Shown here: positions 25,568-33,595 of the stretch, piece after piece
Layout of the letters: every line of letters begins with the position of its first letter
Numbering within the stretch: the stretch's first letter is position 1
The notes under the pieces: model-generated
Database searches by the model: none
Told to the model about the DNA's origin: nothing
Seen by the model: the letters and a program-made list of their open reading frames with translations, nothing else
Source: Caulobacteraceae bacterium
GTDB lineage: Bacteria; Pseudomonadota; Alphaproteobacteria; Caulobacterales; Caulobacteraceae
Length of the DNA: 64,000 nucleotides
Direction of reading: 5' to 3'
Assembly: GCA_027489335.1 (NCBI GenBank)
Contig: JAIXZX010000013.1
Coordinates: 1-64,000, forward strand
Program-made: the position numbers and the translations under genes

Positions 25568-26800
25568 TCAGGGCTGGGCTGAGCCGGGCGCCTCCGCCCT
25601 GTCCCCGGCCGGGGGTTCGACGTCCTTCGAGCGACCCAGCCAGTCTGCAAGTCGGAAGACGAAGGGATTGGCCAGGATCGAGATCAGGGCCCCGGCCAGC
25701 ACCAGGTCGTGGGTCTCCCGGGCCATGATCCCCACTGAAACCCCGACGCCCGCCAGGATGAACGAGAACTCGCCGATCTGGGCGAGACTGGCGGCGATCA
25801 TCAGGCTGGAGCGCTTTTCCACCCTGAAGAGGCTGGTGATGGCCAGGGCCGCGGCTGACTTGCCGACCACGACGATCAGGACGACGGCGAGCACCGCCAG
25901 GGGGCGATCGACGATCACGGCCGGGTCGAACAGCATGCCCACCGAGACGAAGAACAGCACCGCAAAGGCGTCCCGCAGGGGCAGTGACCGTTCGGCGGCG
26001 TTGTGGCCCAGGGGCGAACTGCTCAGCACCACACCGGCGACAAAGGCCCCCAGGGCGAAGGAAGCGCCAAATACCGCGTAGGCCAGGTAGGCGATGCCAA
26101 GCGCGATGGCGAGCACCCCCAGGGTGAACAGCTCCCGCGACTTGGTGTGGGCGATCCGCACCAGCAGCCACGGCAGCACCCGCGCGCCGACGATCATCAT
26201 GAAGGCGATGAAGATGGCGATCTGCAGCAGGGTTGAGCCGATCTGCAGGGCTATGCCGCCCGCGCCGGCGCCGGTCTGGCTGAGCGCCATCAGCGGAACC
26301 AGCACCAGGGCGATGACCATCACGAGGTCCTCGACGATCAGCCAGCCGACGGCGGTCTGACCCGCCTCGGTCTTTAGCGCTTTGCGCTCCTCGATGGCTC
26401 GCAGCAGGACGACGGTGGAGGCCACCGAGAGCGTCAGGCCAAAGAGCGCCGCCTCCCCGTTCGAAAAGCCAAGAAGTCGGCCCACACCCCAGCCCAGAGC
26501 CGTCGCCACCGCGATCTGAACCAGGGCGCCCGGCACAGCCACGCGGCGCACCTTCAGCAGATCAGCGGGCGAGAAGTGCAGGCCAACCCCGAACATCAGC
26601 AGGATGACCCCGATCTCGGCCAGCTGGCTCGCCAGGGAGACGTCGGCCACCCAGCCGGGGGTGAACGGCCCCACCGCCACGCCCGCCAGCAGATAGCCGA
26701 CCAGGGGTGACAGCTTCAGGCGATTGGCCAGCATGCCAAGCACGAAGGCCAGGACGAAGCCGGCCACCAGGGTGAGGATCAGGGAGTCGTCGTGGGGCAT
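25568..26800 (-). CDS. Cation:proton antiporter (CPA2/Kef-type), no regulatory domain
   Basis: A 410-residue inner-membrane protein with about twelve hydrophobic segments. LSPLVGYLLAGVAVGPFTPGWV, LAEIGVILLMFGVGLHFSPADL and the later FALGAFVAGVVLSSSPL and FAVLFFVSVGMLFDPAVI follow the Na+/H+ exchanger domain of KefB/KefC/YbaL proteins. The cytoplasmic TrkA-N nucleotide-binding domain found in full-length Kef systems is missing; the chain ends soon after the last membrane segment. It probably exchanges K+ or Na+ for protons. A longer antiporter with the domain is at 56-58 kb. Confidence 0.87.
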   Translation of the reverse strand: MPHDDSLILTLVAGFVLAFVLGMLANRLKLSPLVGYLLAGVAVGPFTPGWVADVSLASQLAEIGVILLMFGVGLHFSPADLLKVRRVAVPGALVQIAVATALGWGVGRLLGFSNGEAALFGLTLSVASTVVLLRAIEERKALKTEAGQTAVGWLIVEDLVMVIALVLVPLMALSQTGAGAGGIALQIGSTLLQIAIFIAFMMIVGARVLPWLLVRIAHTKSRELFTLGVLAIALGIAYLAYAVFGASFALGAFVAGVVLSSSPLGHNAAERSLPLRDAFAVLFFVSVGMLFDPAVIVDRPLAVLAVVLIVVVGKSAAALAITSLFRVEKRSSLMIAASLAQIGEFSFILAGVGVSVGIMARETHDLVLAGALISILANPFVFRLADWLGRSKDVEPPAGDRAEAPGSAQP

Positions 26801-27053
26801 CGCATCTCCGAATGCGGCGCACGGTCGCCGGTCGGGCCACGCTGAGCCGAGCCTGTCGCCGTCCGCGATGTCAGCAGGTGCTTACCGGTAACCGATCTCA
26901 GCCCAGGCCGCCACATAGGCGAGCGCCCGAGCGCCGAGCCGCGGCGTGACAGCCCACGGCTCCGACAGGTCGCGACGATCGCGCCCTTTTGGAGCGCAAT
27001 CATCGTCGGATCCTGAAGTGTTTGCGAGAGCGGCCCTCGCCGCTCAGCCCAGC

Positions 27054-27377
27054 CTACTGGCCGCCGCGAACCTGTTCGCGGGCCTGGGCCATGAACTCGT
27101 CCATCTTCATACGGACTTCGCCCTCGGAAACCTGGACGCCTGAGCCCTTGAGGTCTTCGAAGACCTTGCGCAGCACGTCCTCTTCGCCGGGCTGCTCCAG
27201 ATCAGAGCGGACCACCGCCTGGGCGTAGGTCGCCACACGGTCTTCAGCCAGGCCCATCAGGCCAGCCGCCCACTCGCCAAGCATGCGGTTACGCCGCGCG
27301 CTGGCCTTGAATTCCTGTTCCTGATCGAGCGCGAACTTCCTTTCGAAGCCCTTTTCACGATCGTCAAACGTGGTCAT
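27054..27377 (-). CDS. DUF1476 protein, ATP synthase zeta (inhibitor) subunit family
   Basis: A 107-residue protein starting MTTFDDREKGFERKFALDQEQEFKASARRNRMLGEWAAGLMGL, the diagnostic pattern of alphaproteobacterial DUF1476 proteins, in which the N-terminal segment inhibits F1-ATPase in Paracoccus. The ATG at 27377 fits the 11-kDa length of the family; an open extension of 50 codons upstream is arginine-rich and without family match. It is divergent from purC, with 274 nt between starts. The inhibitor role is proven only in some species. Confidence 0.9.
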   Translation of the reverse strand: MTTFDDREKGFERKFALDQEQEFKASARRNRMLGEWAAGLMGLAEDRVATYAQAVVRSDLEQPGEEDVLRKVFEDLKGSGVQVSEGEVRMKMDEFMAQAREQVRGGQ

Positions 27378-27575
27378 GCGTTCCCCGATAAGCGGCACAT
27401 CGCAGGCTGCATACCTCCGGCCGGCCCGCCCCGCAATCGAAACAGACGAGTTGCCTGACGTTCGCAATCGGCCAGACGGCGGCGTGTAAAGGGACGCGCG
27501 CGCAAGGTTTGCGCCGGCCGCGCCCATCCGCTAATTTCCCCGCGCCTCATGTCGAACGAGAGGCCGAGTCGGAAC

Positions 27576-27605
27576 CGCGCGTGGAGACCGCTGCGCGCGT
27601 TTTTT
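27576..27605 (+). terminator. Terminator-like hairpin in the purC leader
   Basis: CGCGCG (27576-27581) pairs with CGCGCG (27594-27599) around a 12-nt loop and is followed immediately by six T residues. It lies about 30 nt before the purC ribosome binding site, and the gene upstream is divergent, so there is no plus-strand gene for it to end. It is best read as a possible attenuator of the purine operon. Confidence 0.5.
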
Positions 27606-27651
27606 CATTTCCGATGGCGGCAAGCCCTCGTTCTGGGAGAAGGCGTTGCAG

Positions 27652-28407
27652 ATGACCCGCCGCAAAAAGATCTACGAGGGCAAGGCCAAGATCCTCTACG
27701 AGGGTCCCGAGCCCGGCACCCTGATCCAGTATTTCAAGGACGACACCACCGCCTTCGACGCGACCAAGAAGGCCGTGCTGGAGGGCAAGGGCGTCATCAA
27801 CAACCGCATCAGCGAGTTCGTGATGACCCGGCTGAACTCCATCGGGGTGCAGAACCATTTCATCAAGCGGCTGAACCTGCGCGAGCAGCTGATCCGCGAG
27901 GTGGAGATCATTCCGCTGGAGGTGGTGTGCCGCAATATCGCCGCCGGCTCGCTCTCCACGCGCCTTGGTTTGCCCGAGGGCCAGGCCCTGCCCCGTTCGA
28001 TCATCGAGTTCTTCCTGAAGGACGACAAGCTCCACGACCCCATGGTCACCGAGGAGCACATCACCGCCTTCAACTGGGCCTCGACCCAGGAGATCGACGA
28101 CATCATGGCGCTGACCCTGCGGGTCAACGACTACCTCACCGGCATGTTCGGCGCGGTCGGCATCACGCTGGTGGACTTCAAGATCGAGTTCGGTCGCGTG
28201 TGGGAGAACGATTTCGGTCGCGTCATCCTGGCCGACGAGATCAGCCCCGACTCCTGCCGCCTGTGGGATTCGACGACCAATGAGAAGCTCGACAAGGATC
28301 GCTTCCGCCGCGACCTGGGCGATGTGATCGAGAGCTATACCGAGGTGGCGCGCCGCCTGGGCATCATGAAAGAGATGCCCACCGTGATCCAAGGAGGACT
28401 GCACTAG
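27652..28407 (+). CDS. purC: SAICAR synthetase
   Basis: A 251-residue phosphoribosylaminoimidazole-succinocarboxamide synthase. It joins aspartate to CAIR using [34 protein letters not shown] at the N terminus, [24 protein letters not shown] and [11 protein letters not shown] ... [15 protein letters not shown] are the family signatures. The ATG at 27652 is chosen because GGGAGAAGG is well spaced before it; a TTG two codons earlier is also open. The stop overlaps the start of purS by one base. It is the first gene of purC-purS-lipoprotein-purQ. Confidence 0.96.
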   Translation: MTRRKKIYEGKAKILYEGPEPGTLIQYFKDDTTAFDATKKAVLEGKGVINNRISEFVMTRLNSIGVQNHFIKRLNLREQLIREVEIIPLEVVCRNIAAGSLSTRLGLPEGQALPRSIIEFFLKDDKLHDPMVTEEHITAFNWASTQEIDDIMALTLRVNDYLTGMFGAVGITLVDFKIEFGRVWENDFGRVILADEISPDSCRLWDSTTNEKLDKDRFRRDLGDVIESYTEVARRLGIMKEMPTVIQGGLH

Positions 28408-28646
28408 TGAAGGCCAAGGTCCACGTCTTCCTCAAGCCGGGCGTCCTGGACGTCCAGGGCAAGGCCGTCGAGCAGGCGCTGCATGGTCTGGGCTGGTCGG
28501 GCGTCGAGGGCGTCCGCGTCGGCAAGACCATCGAATTCGATCTGGCGTCCGCCGACCGCGCGGCCGCCGAGGCCGAGGTCAAGGCGATGTGCGATAAGCT
28601 GCTGGCCAATACGGTGATCGAAAGCTACCGGGTCGAACTGGCGTGA
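28407..28646 (+). CDS. purS: Phosphoribosylformylglycinamidine synthase subunit PurS
   Basis: A 79-residue subunit of the small FGAM synthetase complex PurL-PurQ-PurS. MKAKVHVFLKPGVLDVQGKAVEQALHGLGW and VRVGKTIEFDL are characteristic. The start is a GTG that shares a base with the purC stop (TAGTG). PurS forms a dimer that helps channel ammonia from PurQ to PurL. PurQ is encoded 440 nt downstream after a lipoprotein gene, and PurL at 43-45 kb. Confidence 0.95.
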   Translation: MKAKVHVFLKPGVLDVQGKAVEQALHGLGWSGVEGVRVGKTIEFDLASADRAAAEAEVKAMCDKLLANTVIESYRVELA

Positions 28647-29029
28647 GGCGCTGGGGCGCCCTGGCGCCTGGCCTGCTGGCCCTGGGCCTTGCGGCCTGCG
28701 CGCCATCTGCGCCTGAGCCGGCAGCCGCCTTCGATCTTGACTGCGCTCAGGGCTTCGAGGCCATCCGCGCCCAGATCCTCGCCCGTCCAGGCGTGGTTCC
28801 AGCCCCCGATGCGCCAGGAGAGCCCTACGAGATCTTCAATGAAGAGACCGGCCGGGCATCCTACATATTCACCAAGCCCGAGGCTCCGGCTCATCCGGCG
28901 GTCTTTATCCAGACTGCAACCCGGCGGGACGGGGCCAGGGTGATGGAACATGAGGGCTGCGCCCTGGGCGATCCCGCCGCCTATGACCAGCTTCTCGCCT
29001 ACTGGGAGTCCCTCGCCGCGGCGCGGTGA
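28643..29029 (+). CDS. Lipoprotein embedded in the pur operon
   Basis: A 128-residue lipoprotein with leader [21 protein letters not shown] and a lipobox LAAC. The mature part contains [17 protein letters not shown] and two further cysteine positions; I do not recognise a family. It starts at a GTG that overlaps the purS stop, so it is translationally coupled to purine genes. Nothing in the sequence ties an envelope lipoprotein to purine synthesis; the association may be only positional. Confidence 0.7.
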   Translation: MRRWGALAPGLLALGLAACAPSAPEPAAAFDLDCAQGFEAIRAQILARPGVVPAPDAPGEPYEIFNEETGRASYIFTKPEAPAHPAVFIQTATRRDGARVMEHEGCALGDPAAYDQLLAYWESLAAAR

Positions 29030-29088
29030 CGACCAGCCTCCCCGGCTCCGGCCGGTTCAATTTTGGAACGACCAGGTTCGAACGCGAC

Positions 29089-29751
29089 ATGAAAGCCGCC
29101 GTCATCGTCTTCCCCGGCTCCAACTGCGACCGCGACTGCAAGGTCGCCGTGGAGCGCTCCACCGGCGCCCAGGTCGAGATGGTCTGGCATGGCGACACCG
29201 CCCTGCCGCAGGGCCTGGATCTGATCGTCCTGCCGGGCGGCTTCTCCTACGGGGACTATCTGCGCTGCGGGGCCATGGCGGCCCTGTCGCCGGTCATGGC
29301 CGAGGTCAAGGCTGCGGCTGAGCGTGGCGTGGCCACCGTCGGTATCTGCAACGGCTTCCAGGTGCTCTGCGAAGCGGGCCTGCTGCCCGGCGCCCTGCTG
29401 CAGAACGAGCGGCTGAAATATGTCTGCAAGCCGGTCACCCTGGAGATCACCAACGCCCAGACCCGCTTCACCTCCGGCTATGGCGGCCGCCGCGAGGCGG
29501 TGATGACCGTGGGCAATGGCGAGGGCAATTATTTCGCCGATGAGGCCACCCTCGACAGGCTTGAGGGCGAAGGTCAGGTGGTGTTCCGCTACCGCGACAA
29601 TCCCAACGGCTCAGCCCGGGACATCGCCGGCATCGTCAATGCCCGGGGCAATGTGCTGGGCATGATGCCCCATCCGGACCGTGCGTTTGAAGCCGAGCTC
29701 GGTTCAGCAGACGGGGCCGTCCTCTTCCAGAGCGCCCTGGCCAGCGCCTGA
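29089..29751 (+). CDS. purQ: Phosphoribosylformylglycinamidine synthase subunit PurQ (glutaminase)
   Basis: A 220-residue class I glutamine amidotransferase. [31 protein letters not shown] and GICNGFQVL with the nucleophile cysteine are all present, and [10 protein letters not shown] near the end supplies the catalytic histidine and glutamate region. It produces ammonia for PurL. The ATG at 29089 starts the conserved motif directly; an open extension of 21 codons upstream lacks similarity. It follows the lipoprotein gene by 59 nt on the same strand. Confidence 0.96.
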   Translation: MKAAVIVFPGSNCDRDCKVAVERSTGAQVEMVWHGDTALPQGLDLIVLPGGFSYGDYLRCGAMAALSPVMAEVKAAAERGVATVGICNGFQVLCEAGLLPGALLQNERLKYVCKPVTLEITNAQTRFTSGYGGRREAVMTVGNGEGNYFADEATLDRLEGEGQVVFRYRDNPNGSARDIAGIVNARGNVLGMMPHPDRAFEAELGSADGAVLFQSALASA

Positions 29752-29821
29752 CCTGAGCGGTCTTCAACGGCCGGTTACGGCGAACAGCGCAATAGATTGG
29801 TCTGATCGGCCAAGGCGGGCT

Positions 29822-31030
29822 ATGCGCAGGGCCATGTCCGCCACCGAGTCCGCCCTACCGCCCCCCAGTCCTCTGGCCGTCCCGGTCCTGATGGGGGTGG
29901 TGTTCCTGAGCCTGATCGGCTTTGGGGTGGTGATCCCGCTTCTGCCCTTCTACGCCGTGGTGTTCTCCGCCACCGCCTGGCAGGTGACCCTGATGTTCGC
30001 CGTCTTCGCCGCCGGCCAGTTCTTCGGCGAACTGATCTGGGGCCGACTGTCGGACCGGATTGGCCGCAAGCCGGTGATCCTCGGCACCATCCTGATGGCG
30101 GCGCTGGGCTATGTGGCCCTGGCCTTTGCGCCCAACATCTGGTTCGCGGTCGCCGCCCGCGCCGTGGCCGGCGTGTTCAGCGGCAATATCTCGACCATCC
30201 AGGGCTACATCGTCGATGTGACGCCGCCAGAGAAGCTGGCCGGGCGGCTGGGTCTCATCGGTTCGGCCTTCGGCATCGGGTTCGTGGTGGGACCGCTGCT
30301 CGGCGGCCTCTTGGCGCGCCCCGAGTTGGGCGCCGCGGGCTTTCAGCCGCCCCTGCTGACGGCTGCGGCCCTCTGCCTGGCCGGCGCGGCCGGTGCGGCG
30401 GTCTTCGTGCGCGAAAGCCGCACGCGGGCCGCCGCCGGCGCCCAGCGCCCCGGCCCGCTTCAAGCCCTTGCCCAGACCCTGCGCGATCCGACCCTGCGCC
30501 GGCTGATGGGGGGCACCTTCCTCTCCTTCGCGGGCTTCTCGGCCATGTGGTCGATTTTCGGTCTCTGGGGGGCGGCGGAGTATGGCTGGGACCCGAAAAT
30601 GATCGGCTTCGTCATGGCGCTCACCGGCGTGGCCGCCGCCACCAGCCAGGGCATCCTCGCCGGCTGGGCCGTTCAGAAGATCGGCGAGCGGCCCACCGTC
30701 CTGATCGGCCTGACGGTCACCGCCATCTTCCTGTTCCTGGAGGCGCTTGGCCCGCCGGTGACCGTGGCCATCATCCTGATGATCGTGCTGGTGATCGGCC
30801 ACACCACCAGCCAGCCGGCCACCTCGTCCCTGATCTCCCGGGCCGCGCCGGCGGGGCGCCAGGGCGAGACGCTGGGCGCCAATAACGCCTCGAGCGCCGC
30901 GGCCCGCGTGCTCGGCCCGGTCATGGCCGGCTTCCTCTTCTCAGGGGTGGGAAGCTGGGCCCCGTTCGTCCTGGCCGGGGTGCTCATCCTGCCGGCCGCG
31001 GTCCTGATCGGCTTCGGCGACCGGCGATGA
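29822..31030 (+). CDS. MFS transporter, TetA/MdtG-like drug or metabolite exporter
   Basis: A 402-residue transporter with twelve hydrophobic segments. FLSLIGFGVVIPLLPFYAVVF is the first segment, GRLSDRIGRKPVILGTI the loop 2-3 motif A, and FSGNISTIQGYIVDVTPPEKLAGRLGLIGSAFGIGFVVGPLLGGLL spans motifs of the drug:H+ antiporter-1 family. Two ATG codons, at 29822 and 29834, are both close to the conserved part; the first is used here. The gene lies 70 nt after purQ. Its end overlaps the convergent globin gene by 90 nt. The substrate is not predictable. Confidence 0.85.
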   Translation: MRRAMSATESALPPPSPLAVPVLMGVVFLSLIGFGVVIPLLPFYAVVFSATAWQVTLMFAVFAAGQFFGELIWGRLSDRIGRKPVILGTILMAALGYVALAFAPNIWFAVAARAVAGVFSGNISTIQGYIVDVTPPEKLAGRLGLIGSAFGIGFVVGPLLGGLLARPELGAAGFQPPLLTAAALCLAGAAGAAVFVRESRTRAAAGAQRPGPLQALAQTLRDPTLRRLMGGTFLSFAGFSAMWSIFGLWGAAEYGWDPKMIGFVMALTGVAAATSQGILAGWAVQKIGERPTVLIGLTVTAIFLFLEALGPPVTVAIILMIVLVIGHTTSQPATSSLISRAAPAGRQGETLGANNASSAAARVLGPVMAGFLFSGVGSWAPFVLAGVLILPAAVLIGFGDRR

Positions 31031-31480
31031 GCGAACCGGGGGAAGTTCGCCCCGGGCCATGGCCATGCCCAACTGCAGACTGCGGGCGATCATTTCCGCC
31101 CGAGCGATGAACAGGGCTGCGGCCGGCGGCGGACAGGTTTCGCGCGCCGTCGCCCGCCAAATCTCCAGCCAATGGGCGAAATGCGCGCCCCCCACGTCCG
31201 TCAGCCGAGCATGGGCCGGCATGGGCGCGCCCTTGAACCGACCGGTCATCAACAGGACCGAGGACCAGAAGTCGCACAGCTTAGCCAGATGGGCGTCCCA
31301 GTCGTCGATCTTGGCCTCAAAGATCGGGCCCAGCATGGGATCGGCCCGCACCCGCCCATAGAAGGCGTGCACCTGGGCCCGGATCACGTCTTCCGTCACG
31401 CCGACGGCCACACCCGGCGCCTCCAGTCGCCGGCGGGCGGCGGCGGCGGCGCGGTGGGCGATCAGTTCATCATCCTGCAT
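30941..31480 (-). CDS. Group III truncated hemoglobin
   Basis: A 179-residue protein whose residues about 25-145 match group III truncated globins: IRAQVHAFYGRVRADPMLGPIFEAKIDDWDAHLAKLCDFWSSVLL, then GAPMPAHARL with the probable heme-ligating histidine, and HFAHWLEIW. The family binds heme and reacts with oxygen, nitric oxide or peroxide in the cytoplasm. The last 30 or so residues are antisense to the MFS gene end, charged, and without family match; typical members are about 130-140 residues long. It begins 58 nt after the chemoreceptor stop on the same strand and may be the last gene of the YfiR-receptor-chemoreceptor cluster. Confidence 0.87.
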   Translation of the reverse strand: MQDDELIAHRAAAAARRRLEAPGVAVGVTEDVIRAQVHAFYGRVRADPMLGPIFEAKIDDWDAHLAKLCDFWSSVLLMTGRFKGAPMPAHARLTDVGGAHFAHWLEIWRATARETCPPPAAALFIARAEMIARSLQLGMAMARGELPPVRSSPVAEADQDRGRQDEHPGQDERGPASHP

Positions 31481-31538
31481 GTCGCCATTGTGGGCGGCTC
31501 AGGGCCCCTTCGCCACTCAGGAGAACTACCGAGGTCGC

Positions 31539-33449
31539 TCAGCCATAGGCCTTGCGCAGCTGCTCGACCATCTGGCGGGGGCCGGCGTTCACCGCCTGGG
31601 ACGGCTGGCTTCCTGACCGGCCGTCAATGCGGAATTCACCCACCAGCCGGCTCAGCTCAGCGGCTTCTCCGCGCAGGGCGTGGCTCGCGGCTGTGGCCTC
31701 CTCGACCATGGCGGCGTTTTGCTGGGTCACTTGGTCCATGCGGTTGACCGCGTCATTGACCTCATTGAGGCCCACGGCCTGCTCCTGGGCGCTGGCGGCG
31801 ATCTCGCCCACCAGGGCGTCGATCTGCTCCACCTGGACGACGATCTGCCGAAGGGCCGCACCGGTTCGACCGACCAGATCGACCCCAGCGCCGACCTGTT
31901 GGGTCGAGGTGCTGATCAGGGTCTTGATCTCCTTGGCCGCGTCCGCCGAGCGTTGAGCCAGCGCCCGCACTTCCGACGCGACCACGGCGAAGCCCCGGCC
32001 GGCGTCGCCGGCGCGGGCCGCCTCGACGCCGGCGTTCAAGGCCAAGAGGTTGGTCTGGAACGCGATCTCATCGATCACGCCGATGATCTGGGTGATTTCA
32101 GCCGAGGATTTCTCGATGCCCCCCATCGCCGCGATGGCCTGTTCGACAACCTTGCCGCCTTCGCCGGCGCCGGAGCGGGCGGTCAGCACGGCGGCGCGGG
32201 CATGGCCGGCGCCCTCGGCCGACTTGCGGACCGTGGCGGTGATCTCGTCGAGGGCTGCGGCCGTTTCTTCCAAGCTCGCGGCCTGCTGCTCGGTACGCCG
32301 GGCCAAGTCGTCAGACGCCCCGGCGATCTCGTCAGCCCCAGAGCTGATCTGCGTCACATTGGCGCTGATCACGCCCATGGCGTCCTGCAGCTTGGCCACC
32401 GCGCCGTTGAAATCGGCGCGCAGCTGCTCGTACTCGCTGGTGAACGGGTCCGTCAGCCGCAAGGTCAGGTCGCCGTCCGAAAGCCGCGAAAGGCCCTGGG
32501 CCAGGGCCTGGACCACGGCGGCCTGAGCCGCCTGGGCCGCGGCCCGCTCCTGTTCAACCTGATCGCGCATGGCGGCTTCGCGCTGGCTGCTGGCCTGCTG
32601 GGCTTCGTTCAGGGAGGCTAGGCGTCGCTGATTGTCTTGGAAGACCTTCAGGCCCCGCACGATGGCGCCCAGTTCGTCGCTGCGCTCCAGACGGTCGAGA
32701 TTCTGGGCGTCGTCTCCAGAGGCCAGCGCCTCTGCGGCCCCGGCGATGCCGTCAATGGCCCGCCGCACCCCGAGGATGACCACCACCGACAGGCCAGCCA
32801 CCGCCAGCAGGGTGATCAGCGAGCCGACCATGAAGATCTGACCCGCCAGTTGACCCCGGGCCGCGCTCTGGGCCGCACGCTGCTCGGCGCCCGCCTGGAT
32901 GGCGGCGGTGGCCTGCTCGAGGGTCTTGGTCATGCGCGCATAGTGTTCTTCGAAGGGCTGGACAAAGGCGACCGCCGTGCCGAAGTCCACCGCCATCATG
33001 GAGCCGACCACCTCGACGCCGTCTCGGTAGTCGGTGAGGTCCTGCGTCACCTCGGCGAATCTCGCCTGCTCATCTGCCGGCAGGCGCGGCTTCAGCGCCT
33101 CAAGGTCGGCCTTGATGGCGTCCACTTCCACCAGAAGGGCGGTGAGTTCGGCCGAGGAGTCGGGCGCGGCGAAGGGGTCGGCCGCGCCAGCCTGGCGCGT
33201 TAGCAGCTGGTAGATGTTGAGGTGCGCCACCGCCACACGACGGGAGACCGCGGCCAGCTCGAGGCCGGCTTGCATGTCCCCCTCGACGATCCGGTCTAGG
33301 GCGGTGGCCTGCTGTTGCTGGCTGAAGAAGGCGCCGCCGGTGACCAGGGCCAGCATCACCACAGCGAAGAACGGCGCGAGCGCCATTTTCACCACCAGGG
33401 ACAGGTCGGCGAAGCGAAGCGATTTCATCTCGGGTCTCCAGCGGCCCAC
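31539..33449 (-). CDS. Methyl-accepting chemotaxis protein (cluster with TonB receptor)
   Basis: A 636-residue inner-membrane chemoreceptor. The first membrane segment is near residues 15-35 (MALAPFFAVVMLALVTGGAFF), a helical periplasmic sensor follows, the second segment is QIFMVGSLITLLAVAGLSVVVILG, then HAMP-like linkers and the cytoplasmic signalling tip [52 protein letters not shown]. The C terminus has no CheR-docking pentapeptide, so it probably depends on other receptors for methylation. It lies 146 nt after the TonB-dependent receptor gene, with a large hairpin between them, and before the globin gene. Confidence 0.92.
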   Translation of the reverse strand: MGRWRPEMKSLRFADLSLVVKMALAPFFAVVMLALVTGGAFFSQQQQATALDRIVEGDMQAGLELAAVSRRVAVAHLNIYQLLTRQAGAADPFAAPDSSAELTALLVEVDAIKADLEALKPRLPADEQARFAEVTQDLTDYRDGVEVVGSMMAVDFGTAVAFVQPFEEHYARMTKTLEQATAAIQAGAEQRAAQSAARGQLAGQIFMVGSLITLLAVAGLSVVVILGVRRAIDGIAGAAEALASGDDAQNLDRLERSDELGAIVRGLKVFQDNQRRLASLNEAQQASSQREAAMRDQVEQERAAAQAAQAAVVQALAQGLSRLSDGDLTLRLTDPFTSEYEQLRADFNGAVAKLQDAMGVISANVTQISSGADEIAGASDDLARRTEQQAASLEETAAALDEITATVRKSAEGAGHARAAVLTARSGAGEGGKVVEQAIAAMGGIEKSSAEITQIIGVIDEIAFQTNLLALNAGVEAARAGDAGRGFAVVASEVRALAQRSADAAKEIKTLISTSTQQVGAGVDLVGRTGAALRQIVVQVEQIDALVGEIAASAQEQAVGLNEVNDAVNRMDQVTQQNAAMVEEATAASHALRGEAAELSRLVGEFRIDGRSGSQPSQAVNAGPRQMVEQLRKAYG

Positions 33450-33513
33450 CGCACCCTTTGGGAGGCGGCGTCATCGGAAGTTGGGGCGATCAGGGGTCAG
33501 ATCAGAAGAGAAC

Positions 33514-33546
33514 GGGGGGCCGCGCCATACTACGACGCGGCCCCCC
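33514..33546 (-). terminator. Perfect 11-bp hairpin between the TonB receptor and chemoreceptor genes
   Basis: GGGGGGCCGCG (33514-33524) and CGCGGCCCCCC (33536-33546) are perfect inverted repeats around an 11-nt loop. On the minus strand the stem is followed by GTTCTCTTCT, a weak U-rich tract. It could end most transcripts after the receptor gene and let a fraction pass into the chemoreceptor gene. Confidence 0.6.
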
Positions 33547-33595
33547 GGGGCGGCCCCAACCTCGGGGGAGGGGGGGAGGATGGGGCCGGTATCGA

